Shown here in pieces: positions 54,298 to 62,928 of a stretch of 64,000 bases of DNA. Each line of letters opens with the position of its first letter. Position 1 is the stretch's first letter. Source of the stretch: Streptomyces sp. SolWspMP-5a-2 (GTDB taxonomy: Bacteria; Actinomycetota; Actinomycetes; Streptomycetales; Streptomycetaceae); the NCBI RefSeq assembly GCF_900091845.1, contig NZ_FMCI01000114.1:1-64000 (forward strand). Direction: 5' to 3'. The notes beneath the pieces were generated by a model, which did no database searches, was not told the DNA's origin, and was given only the letters and a program-made list of their open reading frames with translations. The position numbers and the translations under genes are program-made.

Positions 54298-54662
54298 AGG
54301 AGGGAGCCTGCTCGCGGAAACCCACGTTCCGGTGCGAGTGGGATGAACGGGGAGTGAAGCGGGCGTCCCGTTATCCAACGCGGGGTGGAGAAAGGGCGGT
54401 TGAGAGGGCGTCATCGCAGCCGGAGCCGACATCGCCGTCCACACCGGCATCCGGCACCGGGCTGAGCGTCTCCGGACTGCCGGACTGCCGGACTGCCGGA
54501 CTGCCGGACTGCCGGACCGCCGGACCGCCGGACCGCGGGATCACGGGACCGCGTGGTCGCGGGACCGCCGGACAGGGGCGGGTCGGGTCCGTGGTCGGTG
54601 GCGCCCGGTCCGCGTGCGTCTTGGGCGCGCGGACCGGGGCCGTCTGTGGGGCCCCGGTCCGG
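54298..54662. repeat. 365-bp gap with eight 8-bp tandem repeats
   Basis: CCGGACTG occurs five times in a row from 54472, then CCGGACCG three times to 54535, with degenerate copies after it. The right part is GC-rich without further structure. The left part would hold the promoter of the binding-protein/TelA operon. No gene is supported. Confidence 0.85.
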
Positions 54663-55079
54663 TCAGCGGGCGGCGAGGGCGTGCGGGCGCAGGGCCGCCG
54701 TGTGGGCGTCGATGCGCTCGGCGGACAGGATCGCCGCCGCCGTGTCCGCCCGGGACGCCGCCACGACCAGGGCCCGTCCGGCGAGCGCCTGGGCCCGCTG
54801 GTGGAGCGCGGCCGGGTCGGAGCCGGGGACGGTGGCGGAGAGCCGGGCCGGGGCGGACCCGCCGCGCAGCCGGGCCACCTGGTCGGCGAGCCGCCGCGCC
54901 GCCGCGTCCAGCTCGGCGGACGGGACGGTCGCGCGCAGCTCGTCGGTGACGGCGAGCAGGGCCGCGAGATGGCCCGCGAGCTGGATGTCCAGCTCCTCCT
55001 CGCGGGACCGGTGGGGGAAGTCGGAGGGCGTGCCGGTCATCGTGCTGTGGACCGACTTGGTGCGGATCGGTTCGTACAT
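54663..55079 (-). CDS. Small helical protein of unknown function
   Basis: 138 residues from ATG 55079 with GGGAGG seven bases upstream. Starts MYEPIRTKSVHS, then alternating amphipathic helices (EEELDIQLAGHLAALLAVTDELRATV, ELDAAARRLADQVARLRGG, HQRAQALAGRALVVAASRADTAAAILSAERIDAH). No signal or membrane segment, no cysteine after residue 4. Helical bundle, possibly a dimer. Its promoter contains the TTAGA/TCTAA palindrome, so control by a Fur-like regulator is possible. Family not recognised. Confidence 0.8.
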   Translation of the reverse strand: MYEPIRTKSVHSTMTGTPSDFPHRSREEELDIQLAGHLAALLAVTDELRATVPSAELDAAARRLADQVARLRGGSAPARLSATVPGSDPAALHQRAQALAGRALVVAASRADTAAAILSAERIDAHTAALRPHALAAR

Positions 55080-55110
55080 GGGACGGCCTCCCGTGCGGTG
55101 ACAGGAAACC

Positions 55111-55133
55111 ATCCTAGCTTAGATCTCGTCTAA
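55111..55133 (-). promoter_or_regulatory. Fur/PerR-like palindrome in promoter
   Basis: TTAGATCTCGTCTAA at 55119-55133, arms TTAGA/TCTAA in a 7-1-7 layout like PerR/CatR boxes. It overlaps the spacer before a minus-strand -10 TAGGAT (55116-55111). AT-rich against surroundings. Confidence 0.5.
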
Positions 55134-55181
55134 AGTTGTGCGCGTCACAAAACAGGACCTTCTACCTACTGTGGGTGAGGG

Positions 55182-56393
55182 TCACGGCTGGCCGTAGCCG
55201 TCGAGGAAGTGGGCGATCCGCCCGACCGCGTCCCGCAGGTCCCCGACGGACGGCAGGGTGACGACCCGGAAATGGTCGGGTTCCGGCCAGTTGAAGCCGG
55301 TGCCCTGGACGACCATGATCTTCTCGCGGCGCAGCAGGTCGAGCGCCATCCGCCGGTCGTCCTTGATCTTGAACGTCTTCGGGTCGAGCCGCGGGAAGAG
55401 GTACAGCGCGCCCTTCGGCCGGACGCAGGTCACGCCCGGGATCTGGGTCAGCAGCTCGTAGGCGGTGTCGATCTGCTCCTTCAGCCGCCCGCCGGGCAGC
55501 ACCAGCTCGCCGATGGTCTGGCGGCCGCTGAGCGCGGCGACCACGCCGTGCTGGCCCGGCATGTTCGCGCACAGGCGCATGTTCGCCAGGATCGTCAGGC
55601 CCTCGATGTAGGAGTCGGCGTGCGCGCGCGGTCCCGAGATGGCCATCCAGCCGACCCGGTACCCGGCCACCCGGTACGCCTTCGACATGCCGTTGAAGGT
55701 GAGGGTGAGCAGGTCGGGGGCGACCTTGGCGGTCGGGATGTGGGTGGCGCCGTCGTAGAGGATCTTGTCGTAGATCTCGTCGGAGCAGACCAGCAGGTTG
55801 TGGCGGCGGGCGATGTCGGTGAGCCCCTTGAGCACCGCCTCGTCGTACACCGCGCCCGTGGGGTTGTTCGGGTTGATGACGACGATCGCCTTGGTGCGGT
55901 CGGTGACCTTGCGCTCCACGTCGGCGAGGTCGGGCATCCAGTCGGACTGCTCGTCGCACCGGTAGTGCACGGCGGTGCCGCCGGAGAGCGAGACGGCGGC
56001 CGTCCACAGGGGGTAGTCGGGGGCGGGCACGAGGACCTCGTCGCCGTCGTCGAGCAGGCCCTGCATGGCCATGACGATCAGCTCGGAGACGCCGTTGCCG
56101 ATGAAGACGTGCTCGACGTCGGTCTCGATGCCGAGGGTCTGGTTGTGCATGACGACCGCGCGCCGGGCCGCCAGCAGCCCCTTCGCGTCGCCGTAGCCGT
56201 GGGCCGTGGAGACGTTGCGGAGGATGTCCTCCAGGATCTCCGGCGGGCACTCGAAGCCGAACGCGGCCGGGTTGCCGGTGTTCAGCTTGAGGATGCGGTG
56301 ACCGGCCGCTTCCAGCCGCATCGCCTCCTCGAGGACCGGCCCGCGGATCTCGTAACAGACGTTGGAGAGCTTGGTCGACTGGATCACCTGCAT
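55182..56393 (-). CDS. alaA: Class I/II aminotransferase (AlaA-like)
   Basis: 403 residues, PLP-dependent. Likely alanine or aspartate aminotransferase using pyruvate or 2-oxoglutarate. K238 in NGMSKAYRVAGYRVGW binds PLP, and Asn/Asp/Tyr/Arg of the fold I core are in NPNNPTGAVYD, CSDEIYDKILYDG and GFNWPEPDHFRVVTLP. N-terminus IQSTKLSNVCYEIRGPVLEEAMRLEAAGHRILKLNTGNPAAFGF matches AlaA of E. coli closely (family knowledge). ATG 56393 has TAAGCT seven bases upstream and no Shine-Dalgarno, a leaderless start. The gene symbol is by similarity of signature only. Confidence 0.9.
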   Translation of the reverse strand: MQVIQSTKLSNVCYEIRGPVLEEAMRLEAAGHRILKLNTGNPAAFGFECPPEILEDILRNVSTAHGYGDAKGLLAARRAVVMHNQTLGIETDVEHVFIGNGVSELIVMAMQGLLDDGDEVLVPAPDYPLWTAAVSLSGGTAVHYRCDEQSDWMPDLADVERKVTDRTKAIVVINPNNPTGAVYDEAVLKGLTDIARRHNLLVCSDEIYDKILYDGATHIPTAKVAPDLLTLTFNGMSKAYRVAGYRVGWMAISGPRAHADSYIEGLTILANMRLCANMPGQHGVVAALSGRQTIGELVLPGGRLKEQIDTAYELLTQIPGVTCVRPKGALYLFPRLDPKTFKIKDDRRMALDLLRREKIMVVQGTGFNWPEPDHFRVVTLPSVGDLRDAVGRIAHFLDGYGQP

Positions 56394-56621
56394 GTCTGGG
56401 AGCTTACGGCCCGGTAACGGACCGCGCGTGGTGTTTTCCGCCACGCGTGCGCGCACCCGGTGCCTGCGCCGGTCCCCGCGCCCGGACCCGCCGCCTTCAC
56501 GGCGGCCGTATGACCGGAAACCGCTCCTTGTTCCGTCCCCTCCGCCCCACAACAATGCACATGACAATTTCGAGAGCGGGCGGACGATCTCCGGCCGCTC
56601 GCGTCCACGAGGGGACCCCAC

Positions 56622-57446
56622 ATGAGAAAGCCTCTCCTTGCCGCGCTCGCGACCCTGGCCATCGCCGGGACCGGGGTGGCACCCGCGGTCGCCGCGCCGC
56701 AGGCCGCGGCCGTGACCGTCGACTTCGCGGGCATCGTCTCGCTCAGCAACTGTTCCGGCTCGGTCGTCCGCTTCCCCGGCTCGACGGACACCGCCCCCGC
56801 GCTGGTGATGACCAACGGGCACTGCCTGGAGACCGGCTTCCCGAGCCCCGGCCAGGTCATCACGGGCCAGTCCTCCAGCCGCACCTTCGGGCTGCTGAAC
56901 TCGGCCGGGACCACCGTCGCCACGCTCCGCGCCAACCAGGTCCTCTACTCGACCATGACCGACACGGACGTGACGATCTACCGCACGACCACCACCTACG
57001 CGGCGATCAAGAGCGCGTACGGGATCAGCCCGCTCACCCTCAGCGCCTCGCACCCCACCGCGGGAACCGCCATCAAGGTCGTCTCCGGGTACTGGAAGAC
57101 GATCTACAGCTGCAACATCGACGGCTTCGTGTACCGCCTCAAGGAGGGGAGCTGGACCTGGAAGGACTCGGTCCGCTACACCTCCGCCTGCAACACCATC
57201 GGCGGCACCTCGGGCTCCCCGGTGATCGACACCAGCACCGGGCAGGTCGTCGCCGTCAACAACACGGGCAACGAGGACGGCGCGAGCTGCACCGTCAACA
57301 ACCCGTGCGAGGTCGACGCGAACGGCACGGTGACCGTCCGCAAGGGCATCAACTACGCCGAGGAGACCTACAACATCCCGGCCTGCTTCACCTCGGCCAA
57401 CGTGCTGAACCTCAGCGCCGCCGCCTGCACCCTGCCCAAGCCCTAA
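56622..57446 (+). CDS. Secreted trypsin-like serine protease (S1)
   Basis: 274 residues. Signal peptide MRKPLLAALATLAIAGTGVAPAVAAPQA. The mature enzyme has the chymotrypsin-fold triad: His67 in TNGHCLE, Asp116 in DTDVTIY and Ser199 in GGTSGSPVID. Cys pairs (SNC/NGHC, YSC/SAC, GASC/NPC) predict disulfides. No obvious propeptide of the alpha-lytic type, so it may be released active. ATG 56622 with GAGGGGA. Promoter region 56394-56621 is AT-richer near 56555-56570. Streptomyces exports several such enzymes during development or feeding. Confidence 0.93.
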   Translation: MRKPLLAALATLAIAGTGVAPAVAAPQAAAVTVDFAGIVSLSNCSGSVVRFPGSTDTAPALVMTNGHCLETGFPSPGQVITGQSSSRTFGLLNSAGTTVATLRANQVLYSTMTDTDVTIYRTTTTYAAIKSAYGISPLTLSASHPTAGTAIKVVSGYWKTIYSCNIDGFVYRLKEGSWTWKDSVRYTSACNTIGGTSGSPVIDTSTGQVVAVNNTGNEDGASCTVNNPCEVDANGTVTVRKGINYAEETYNIPACFTSANVLNLSAAACTLPKP

Positions 57447-57497
57447 CGCCCTGACCGGAAGGGCTCACCGGCTCGCGATGCCCGGCCCGGCCCGGCA

Positions 57498-59108
57498 CTA
57501 GACCTGTCCGCGGCGGACCGAGCGGCCCGCCAGGACGTCGGTGCGGCGGCCGTCCTCGATCACCGGACGGCCGTCCACCAGGACGTGCGGGATGCCCACG
57601 GGCAGGGCGCGCGGCCGCTCGAAGGTGGACCCCGCCGCGACCGTCGCCGGATCGAACAGGACCAGGTCGGCCCGGTACCCCTCGCGCACCAGACCCCGGT
57701 CGGGCAGCCGCAGCCTGGCCGCGGGCCGCGCGGTCAGGTGGGCCACGCACTCCTCCAGCGACAGCACGCCCAACTCCCGCACGTACCGGCCGAGATAGTG
57801 CGGGAAGGTGCCGTACGCGCGCGGGTGCGGCTTGCTGCCCTGGAGGATGCCGTCCGAGCCGCCCGTGTGCACCGGGTGGCGCATGATCGTGCGGACGTTC
57901 TCCTCGTGGCCGACGTGCTGGAGGATCGTCGGGGCGAGCCGGTCCTCAAGGAGCAGCCGCCGCGCCGTCGTCCACGGGGTCTCGCCGCGCAGGTCCGCCG
58001 ACTCCTGGACGGTGCGGCCGACGTACTCCGCGAGCGCCGCCGAGTTGACGCCGGAGATCTCGATGGTGTCCCACTCGACCGGCACGCCGTGGCAGCCGTC
58101 GGCGCCGGTCACCTCCAGGTGGTGGCGGACGCGCTCGGCCGTCGCGTCGTCGGCCAGCCGCCGCAGCACCGCCTCGGGACCGCCCTCGCCCGCCCAACTG
58201 GGCAGCACCGCCACCAGGGTGGTGCAGCCCGGGGTGTACGGGTAGGTGTCCAGGGTGATGTCGGCGCCCGCCGCGAGGGCGGTGTCGAGGAGGTCGAGGA
58301 GGGCGGGGGCGCGGCCCTCGTTCACCCCGAAGTTCATGGTGGCGTGCGCCAGATGGAGCGCGCAGCCCGCCTCCCGGGTGAGCGCCACCATCTCCTCGTA
58401 CGCCTCCAGGGCGCCCGCCCCGTAGGAGCGGTGGTGCGGGCAGTAGTAGCCGCCGTAGGACGCCACCACCCGGCACAGCTCGGTGAGTTCGGCGTCCCGG
58501 GCGTACATGCCGGGGGTGTACGTCAGCCCCGACGACAGGCCGACCGCGCCCTGTTCGAGGCCCTCCGCGACCAGCCGCCGCATCCGCTCCAGCTCGGCCG
58601 GGGTCGCCGCGCGGTCCTCCCAGCCGACGGCCAGCATCCGGACCGTGCCCTGCGGGACCAGGTAGGCGGCGTTCACCGCGATGCCCCGGTCCAGGCGGTC
58701 CAGGTACTCGCCGACCGAGCGCCAGTCGAAGTCGATGTCGTCGCCCGTGCCGTTCCAGCCGGTGATCGCGGAGCGCACCTCGGCGAGGGTGCGGTCGTCG
58801 ACCGGCGCGTACGACAGGCCGTCCTGGCCGAGGACTTCGAGGGTGACGCCCTGCGCGGCCTTGGCGCTGTGGTCGGGGTCGCGCAGCAGGGCGAGGTCGC
58901 TGTGCGCGTGCATGTCGATGAAGCCGGGCGCCAGGACGAGGCCCGCCGCGTCCAACTCCCTTCGCGCTGTGGGGCGCTGGCAGCCCGCGGCCGCCGCCTC
59001 CTGGACGATCGAGACGATCCTGCCGCCGTCGACCACCACGTCGGCGCGGTACGACGGGCCCCCGGAGCCGTCCACCACGTCCGCGTCCCGGATGACGAGT
59101 TCCTCCAC
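57498..59108 (-). CDS. N-acyl-D-amino-acid deacylase (D-aminoacylase)
   Basis: 536 residues, zinc amidohydrolase. Removes the acyl group from N-acyl-D-amino acids, giving free D-amino acids. Metal ligands are in FIDMHAHSDLALL (HxH), the bridging residue region of GLSSGLTYTPG, CPHHRSYG, HLAHATMNFG and SDGILQG (Asp near the C-terminus). TPGMYA and PTILQHVGHEENVRTIMRHP match the family. GTG 59108 has GAGGAGG nine bases upstream. It follows the PLP deaminase by 12 bases in one operon. Confidence 0.92.
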   Translation of the reverse strand: MEELVIRDADVVDGSGGPSYRADVVVDGGRIVSIVQEAAAAGCQRPTARRELDAAGLVLAPGFIDMHAHSDLALLRDPDHSAKAAQGVTLEVLGQDGLSYAPVDDRTLAEVRSAITGWNGTGDDIDFDWRSVGEYLDRLDRGIAVNAAYLVPQGTVRMLAVGWEDRAATPAELERMRRLVAEGLEQGAVGLSSGLTYTPGMYARDAELTELCRVVASYGGYYCPHHRSYGAGALEAYEEMVALTREAGCALHLAHATMNFGVNEGRAPALLDLLDTALAAGADITLDTYPYTPGCTTLVAVLPSWAGEGGPEAVLRRLADDATAERVRHHLEVTGADGCHGVPVEWDTIEISGVNSAALAEYVGRTVQESADLRGETPWTTARRLLLEDRLAPTILQHVGHEENVRTIMRHPVHTGGSDGILQGSKPHPRAYGTFPHYLGRYVRELGVLSLEECVAHLTARPAARLRLPDRGLVREGYRADLVLFDPATVAAGSTFERPRALPVGIPHVLVDGRPVIEDGRRTDVLAGRSVRRGQV

Positions 59109-59120
59109 GGCGGGCCTCCT

Positions 59121-60386
59121 CTAGAAGAACGTGCGGACGTAGTCGACGACCGTGCCGTCGGCCTCGGCGACCGGGATCAGCTGCCACTTGTCGAAGGACG
59201 TGCACGGGTGGGACAGGCCGAGGCCGACCCAGTCGCCGACGTCGAGCCGCGCGCCGGGGCCGGTGCGCAGCCAGGCGTGCTGGTCCGAGAGGCCGGTGAC
59301 CTCGATGCCGTCGGCCGCCTCCTCGGCGCCGTCCCTGCGGACCACCTGCGCGACGGGCAGGTCCAGGTCGTAGGCGGCGTCCCGCTTGCCCGCGTTGGTG
59401 AACGCCTGCTCGGCGGAGGGCCGGGACACCACCTGCGTCCAGAGCCGGAACGCCGGTTCCAGCGCGCCCTCCTCGGGCACCCGGTTGAACGGGGTGAGCC
59501 TGCGGTAGTGGCCGTCGTCGTGGGACACGTAGGCGCCCGAGCGCAGCAGCTTCAGCACCGGCAGGGAGAGCCCGGGGATCTCCGCGAAGACCTCGGCGAC
59601 CGCGTCGAACCAGGCGCTGCCGCCCGCGCTCACCACGATCTCCTCGGCGTCCGCGAACCGGCCCGCCCGGTCGAAGCCGGTCGCCAGCGCCACCAGACGG
59701 CGCAGATAGGCGCCCACCCGCTCCGGGTCCGCCCCCGGCACCTCGCCCTCGTAGCCCGCCACACCGGTCAGCCGCAGCGTGCGGGTGGCGGCGACGGCGT
59801 CGGCGACGGCCGCGCAGTCGGCCTCGGTCCGCGCCCCGGTGCGGGCGCCCTCGCCCGCGGCCAGCTCCACGACGACGTCCAGCGGGCGGGCCGCGCCGGT
59901 CAGCGCCGCGTCCATCAGCTCGACGCCGCGCACCGAGTCGACGTAGCAGACCAGCCGGAAGTCCGGGTCGGCGTCCTGCTCGGCGGCGATCCAGGCGAGG
60001 GCGGCCGGGTCGACGAGTTCGTTGGCGAGGAACACCCGCCGCACCCCGAACGCGCGGGCCACCCGCACCTGGTGGGGGACGGCCAGGGTGATGCCCCAGG
60101 CCCCGTGCTCGATCTGCCGCCGGAACAGGTCGGGTGCCATGGAGGTCTTGCCGTGCGGCGCGAACAGCAGGCCGTGGCGGGCCGCGTACTCCTCCATGAG
60201 CGCCAGGTTGTGTTCGAGGCGCTCGGCGGACAGGGCCAGCACGGGGGTGGTGAAGCCGCCGGTGAACAGGTTGCGGCGCTGGGCGGTCAGCTCGCCCACG
60301 GTCAGCCCCTCGGCGTCCGGCGGGAGGCCCTTGAAGCGGTGGTCGACGCGTTCCCCGTCGAGCCGGTCGAGCGCCTCGGCACCCAT
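59121..60386 (-). CDS. PLP amino acid deaminase (alanine-racemase fold, D-serine dehydratase type)
   Basis: 421 residues. N-terminal alanine-racemase-like barrel with PLP lysine K80 in FAPHGKTSMAP. C-terminal D-serine-dehydratase-like domain contains DQHAWLRTG and LGLSHPCTSFDKWQLIPV, whose His and Cys probably bind zinc as in eukaryotic D-serine dehydratase. It should turn a D-amino acid (D-Ser or D-Thr class) into a 2-oxoacid and ammonia. ATG 60386 follows AGGGAGG. First gene of the leftward operon with D-aminoacylase, divergent from the kinase/IclR/RidA/GntP operon. Confidence 0.9.
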   Translation of the reverse strand: MGAEALDRLDGERVDHRFKGLPPDAEGLTVGELTAQRRNLFTGGFTTPVLALSAERLEHNLALMEEYAARHGLLFAPHGKTSMAPDLFRRQIEHGAWGITLAVPHQVRVARAFGVRRVFLANELVDPAALAWIAAEQDADPDFRLVCYVDSVRGVELMDAALTGAARPLDVVVELAAGEGARTGARTEADCAAVADAVAATRTLRLTGVAGYEGEVPGADPERVGAYLRRLVALATGFDRAGRFADAEEIVVSAGGSAWFDAVAEVFAEIPGLSLPVLKLLRSGAYVSHDDGHYRRLTPFNRVPEEGALEPAFRLWTQVVSRPSAEQAFTNAGKRDAAYDLDLPVAQVVRRDGAEEAADGIEVTGLSDQHAWLRTGPGARLDVGDWVGLGLSHPCTSFDKWQLIPVAEADGTVVDYVRTFF

Positions 60387-60407
60387 GGAGCCTCCCTGGA
60401 GACGTCT

Positions 60408-60424
60408 GTTGCATCTTCTGCAAC
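60408..60424. promoter_or_regulatory. IclR-type palindrome between the divergent D-amino-acid operons
   Basis: GTTGCA-TCTTC-TGCAAC, perfect six-base arms with five-base centre, 22 bases from the deaminase start. Close to IclR sites of the form TTGCANNNTGCAA. A half-site TTGCG follows at about 60430. The IclR gene in the rightward operon is the likely ligand-dependent regulator. Confidence 0.75.
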
Positions 60425-60522
60425 GTTCATTGCGTATGTCGCTCACCGCTGTCTAACATCCCAGCCAACCCCGGGTCAACGGAGACGACCGAGACCCGCG
60501 AGCACGAGGAGCCACGACCATC

Positions 60523-61578
60523 GTGACCACCGCCGGACACCCCACCGCCGCCCCCGACGTGGTCGACGTGGTGACGCTCGGCGAGTCCATGGTCACCTTC
60601 CTGCCCACCCGGCCGGGCCGCCTCGCCGACGTCCCCTCTTTCGACCGCGCCATCGGCGGCGCCGAGTCCAACGTCGCCTGCGCCCTGGCCGCCGCGGGAC
60701 ACACCGTCCGCTGGGTCAGCCGGGTCGGCGCCGACGGCTTCGGCGACCACCTCGTCGAACGGATCTCCGCCTGCGGCGTCGACACCCGCGCCGTCCGCCG
60801 CGACCCCGCCCGCCCCACCGGCGTCTACTTCCGCACCGCCGGGGACCGCGCCGACGACACCCACGAGGTCGCCTACTACCGGGCCGGGTCCGCCGCCTCC
60901 GCCATGCGCGCCGACACCCTCGACCTCGCCGCCGCCCGCGCCGCCCGCGTCCTGCACCTCACCGGCATCACCGCCGCCCTCTCCGCCGGCTGCCGCGCCC
61001 TGCTGCACGACCTCACCGCGCCCGCCGCCGGACGCCCGCTGCTCTCCTTCGACGTCAACCACCGCCCCGGCCTGTGGTCCGACCCCGCCGAGGCCGGACC
61101 CGTCCTGCTCGGCCTCGCCCGCCGCTGCGACGTCGTCTTCGTCGGCGACGACGAGGCCCGCGACGCCTGGGGCGTGGAAGGGCCCGACGCCGTCCGCCAG
61201 GCCCTGCCCGAACCCCGCACCCTCGTCGTCAAGGAGGGCGCCCGCGGCGCCACCGTCTTCCACGACGGCGGCGTCACCTCCGTGCCCGCCCCGCGCGTCG
61301 ACGTGGTCGCCGCCGTCGGCGCGGGCGACGCCTTCGCCGCCGGGTTCCTCTCCGCCACCCTGCGCGGCCTGCCCGTCCGCGACCGCCTCCGGCACGGCCA
61401 CCTGAGCGCCGCCGCCGCCCTCACCGTCCCCGGCGACCTCGCGCCCCCGCCCGCCCGCGACCACGCCGACCGGCTGGCCGCCCTCGACGACACCGCGTGG
61501 GGGACACTTCGACTCGGCCCCGGCTGGACCACCGCAGCCGACGACGACCGGGCCGACCAGGAGGTACGTACGCCATGA
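60523..61578 (+). CDS. PfkB/ribokinase family sugar kinase (2-keto-3-deoxygluconate kinase-like)
   Basis: 351 residues. PfkB motifs: GGAESNVACALAAAG near the N-terminus and DVVAAVGAGDAFAAGFLSA with catalytic Asp269. FDVNHRPGLWSDPAEA is typical of KDG kinases. In similar clusters it is predicted to phosphorylate a sugar acid or 2-keto-3-deoxy acid. What it does for D-amino acid use is unclear. GTG 60523 lies 11 bases after GAGGAG. It overlaps the IclR gene by four bases (ATGA). Confidence 0.9.
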   Translation: MTTAGHPTAAPDVVDVVTLGESMVTFLPTRPGRLADVPSFDRAIGGAESNVACALAAAGHTVRWVSRVGADGFGDHLVERISACGVDTRAVRRDPARPTGVYFRTAGDRADDTHEVAYYRAGSAASAMRADTLDLAAARAARVLHLTGITAALSAGCRALLHDLTAPAAGRPLLSFDVNHRPGLWSDPAEAGPVLLGLARRCDVVFVGDDEARDAWGVEGPDAVRQALPEPRTLVVKEGARGATVFHDGGVTSVPAPRVDVVAAVGAGDAFAAGFLSATLRGLPVRDRLRHGHLSAAAALTVPGDLAPPPARDHADRLAALDDTAWGTLRLGPGWTTAADDDRADQEVRTP

Positions 61579-62381
61579 GCCAGACCGTCGACCGCGCGCT
61601 CAGCATCCTGCCGCTGCTCGCCGAGGGCCCCGCCGACCTCGGCCGGGTCGCCGACCGGCTCGGCGTGCACAAGTCCACCGCCCTGCGGCTGCTGCGCACC
61701 CTGCACGAACACGGCCTGGTCTACCGGCAGTCCGACCAGCGCTACCGGCTCGGCGCCCGGCTCATCTCCCTCGCCCAGGAGGCGATGGAGAACCTCGACA
61801 TCCGCGAGATCGCCCACCCCCACCTCGTCCGCCTCAACGAGCAGTGCGGACACACCGTCCATCTCGCCGTCCACGAGGAGGACGAGGTCCTCTACATCGA
61901 CAAGGTGGAGAGCCGCTACCCGGTGCGGATGTACTCCCGGATCGGCAAACCGGTCGCGATCACCGTCGCCGCCGTCGCCAAGCTCCTCCTCGCCGACCTC
62001 CCCGAGCCCGAACGCCGGGCCCGCGCCGAGCAGTTCGACTACCCCCTGTACACCGCCCGCTCCACCCCCAACGCCCCCGCCTTCCTGCGGGAGCTGGAGA
62101 AGGTGCGGGACCAGGGCTGGGCCACCGACCTCGGCGGCCACGAGGAGTCCATCAACTGCGTCGGCGCCCCCATCCGCGGCGCCGACGGCAGGGTCGCCGC
62201 CGCCATGTCGGTCTCCGCGCCCAACGTCGTCGTCACCGCCGACGAACTCCTCACCCTGCTCCCGCTGGTGCGCCGCACGGCCGACGCCATCAGCGGCGAG
62301 TACTCGGGCCGCACCCCGGTCACCGACCCGGCCCACCCCGACCACCGCAGTGCCCGAACCCCGACGAAGGACCCGGTATGA
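61575..62381 (+). CDS. IclR family transcriptional regulator
   Basis: 268 residues. Winged helix at 1-70 (VDRALSILPLLAEGPADLGRVADRLGVHKSTALRLLRTLHEHGLVYR) and a GAF-like effector domain at about 85-250 (VHLAVHEEDEVLYIDKVES, GKPVAITVAAVAKLLLADLPEPE, CVGAPIRGADGRVAAAMSVSAP). It probably controls both divergent operons through the GTTGCA palindrome, with a D-amino-acid-derived keto acid as ligand (inference). ATG 61575 with AGGAGG about 13 bases upstream. It overlaps ridA by four bases. Confidence 0.93.
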   Translation: MSQTVDRALSILPLLAEGPADLGRVADRLGVHKSTALRLLRTLHEHGLVYRQSDQRYRLGARLISLAQEAMENLDIREIAHPHLVRLNEQCGHTVHLAVHEEDEVLYIDKVESRYPVRMYSRIGKPVAITVAAVAKLLLADLPEPERRARAEQFDYPLYTARSTPNAPAFLRELEKVRDQGWATDLGGHEESINCVGAPIRGADGRVAAAMSVSAPNVVVTADELLTLLPLVRRTADAISGEYSGRTPVTDPAHPDHRSARTPTKDPV

Positions 62382-62788
62382 CCGACAAGACCGCCCTCAC
62401 CCCCGCGACCCACACCACCCCGCCCGCCGCGTTCTCGCACGGCGTGCGCAAGGGGAACATCCTCCAGGTCGCCGGACAGGTCGGCTTCCTGCCCGCCGAG
62501 GAGGGCAAGGCCCCCACCCCGGCGGGACCCACCCTGCGCGAGCAGACCCTCCAGACCCTCGCCAACGTCAAGGCGATCCTGGAGGAGGGCGGCGCGAGCT
62601 GGGACGACGTGATGATGATCCGCGTCTACCTCACCGACGTCGACCACTTCGCCGAGATGAACGCCCTCTACAACGCCTACTTCGAGGAGCAGGCGCTCAC
62701 CGCCCCGCCGGCCGCCCGCACCACCGTCTACGTCGGCCTCCCGGCGGGCCTGCTCATCGAGATCGACGCCCTCGCCGTCCTCGGCTGA
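62378..62788 (+). CDS. ridA: RidA family enamine/imine deaminase
   Basis: 136 residues. YjgF/RidA proteins hydrolyse reactive 2-aminoacrylate and related imines that PLP deaminases release. Features: QVAGQVGFLP, TLANVKAILEEGGASWDDVMMIRVYLTDVDHFAEMNALY and ARTTVYVGLPAGLLIEIDALAVLG, with the substrate-binding Arg in AARTTV and the family-final Glu (IEIDA). A logical partner for the D-serine-dehydratase-like enzyme in this cluster. ATG overlaps the IclR stop. Confidence 0.92.
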   Translation: MTDKTALTPATHTTPPAAFSHGVRKGNILQVAGQVGFLPAEEGKAPTPAGPTLREQTLQTLANVKAILEEGGASWDDVMMIRVYLTDVDHFAEMNALYNAYFEEQALTAPPAARTTVYVGLPAGLLIEIDALAVLG

Positions 62789-62842
62789 GAGCCGCACCAC
62801 CGAGCTGACGATCCGTCAACTTTAGCTGTCCGCACGTCGTCA

Positions 62843-62881
62843 CGGCACGGCCCCGCACCATCCCAGCGCGGGGCCGTGCCG
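62843..62881 (+). terminator. Perfect 14-bp hairpin between ridA and the GntP permease
   Basis: CGGCACGGCCCCGC (62843-62856) with GCGGGGCCGTGCCG (62868-62881), 11-base loop. It should terminate or strongly attenuate transcription into the permease gene 48 bases further. Confidence 0.82.
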
Positions 62882-62928
62882 CGATCCCCCCTGCCCGAAA
62901 GCCGCATGCCCCGACGAAGAGGCCCCCC

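Noticed and set aside
57585..62381. 1598-codon plus-strand frame ending in the IclR sequence
   Set aside because: Only its last part (from 61575) is the real IclR gene. The rest is antisense to D-aminoacylase and the deaminase and out of frame over the kinase.
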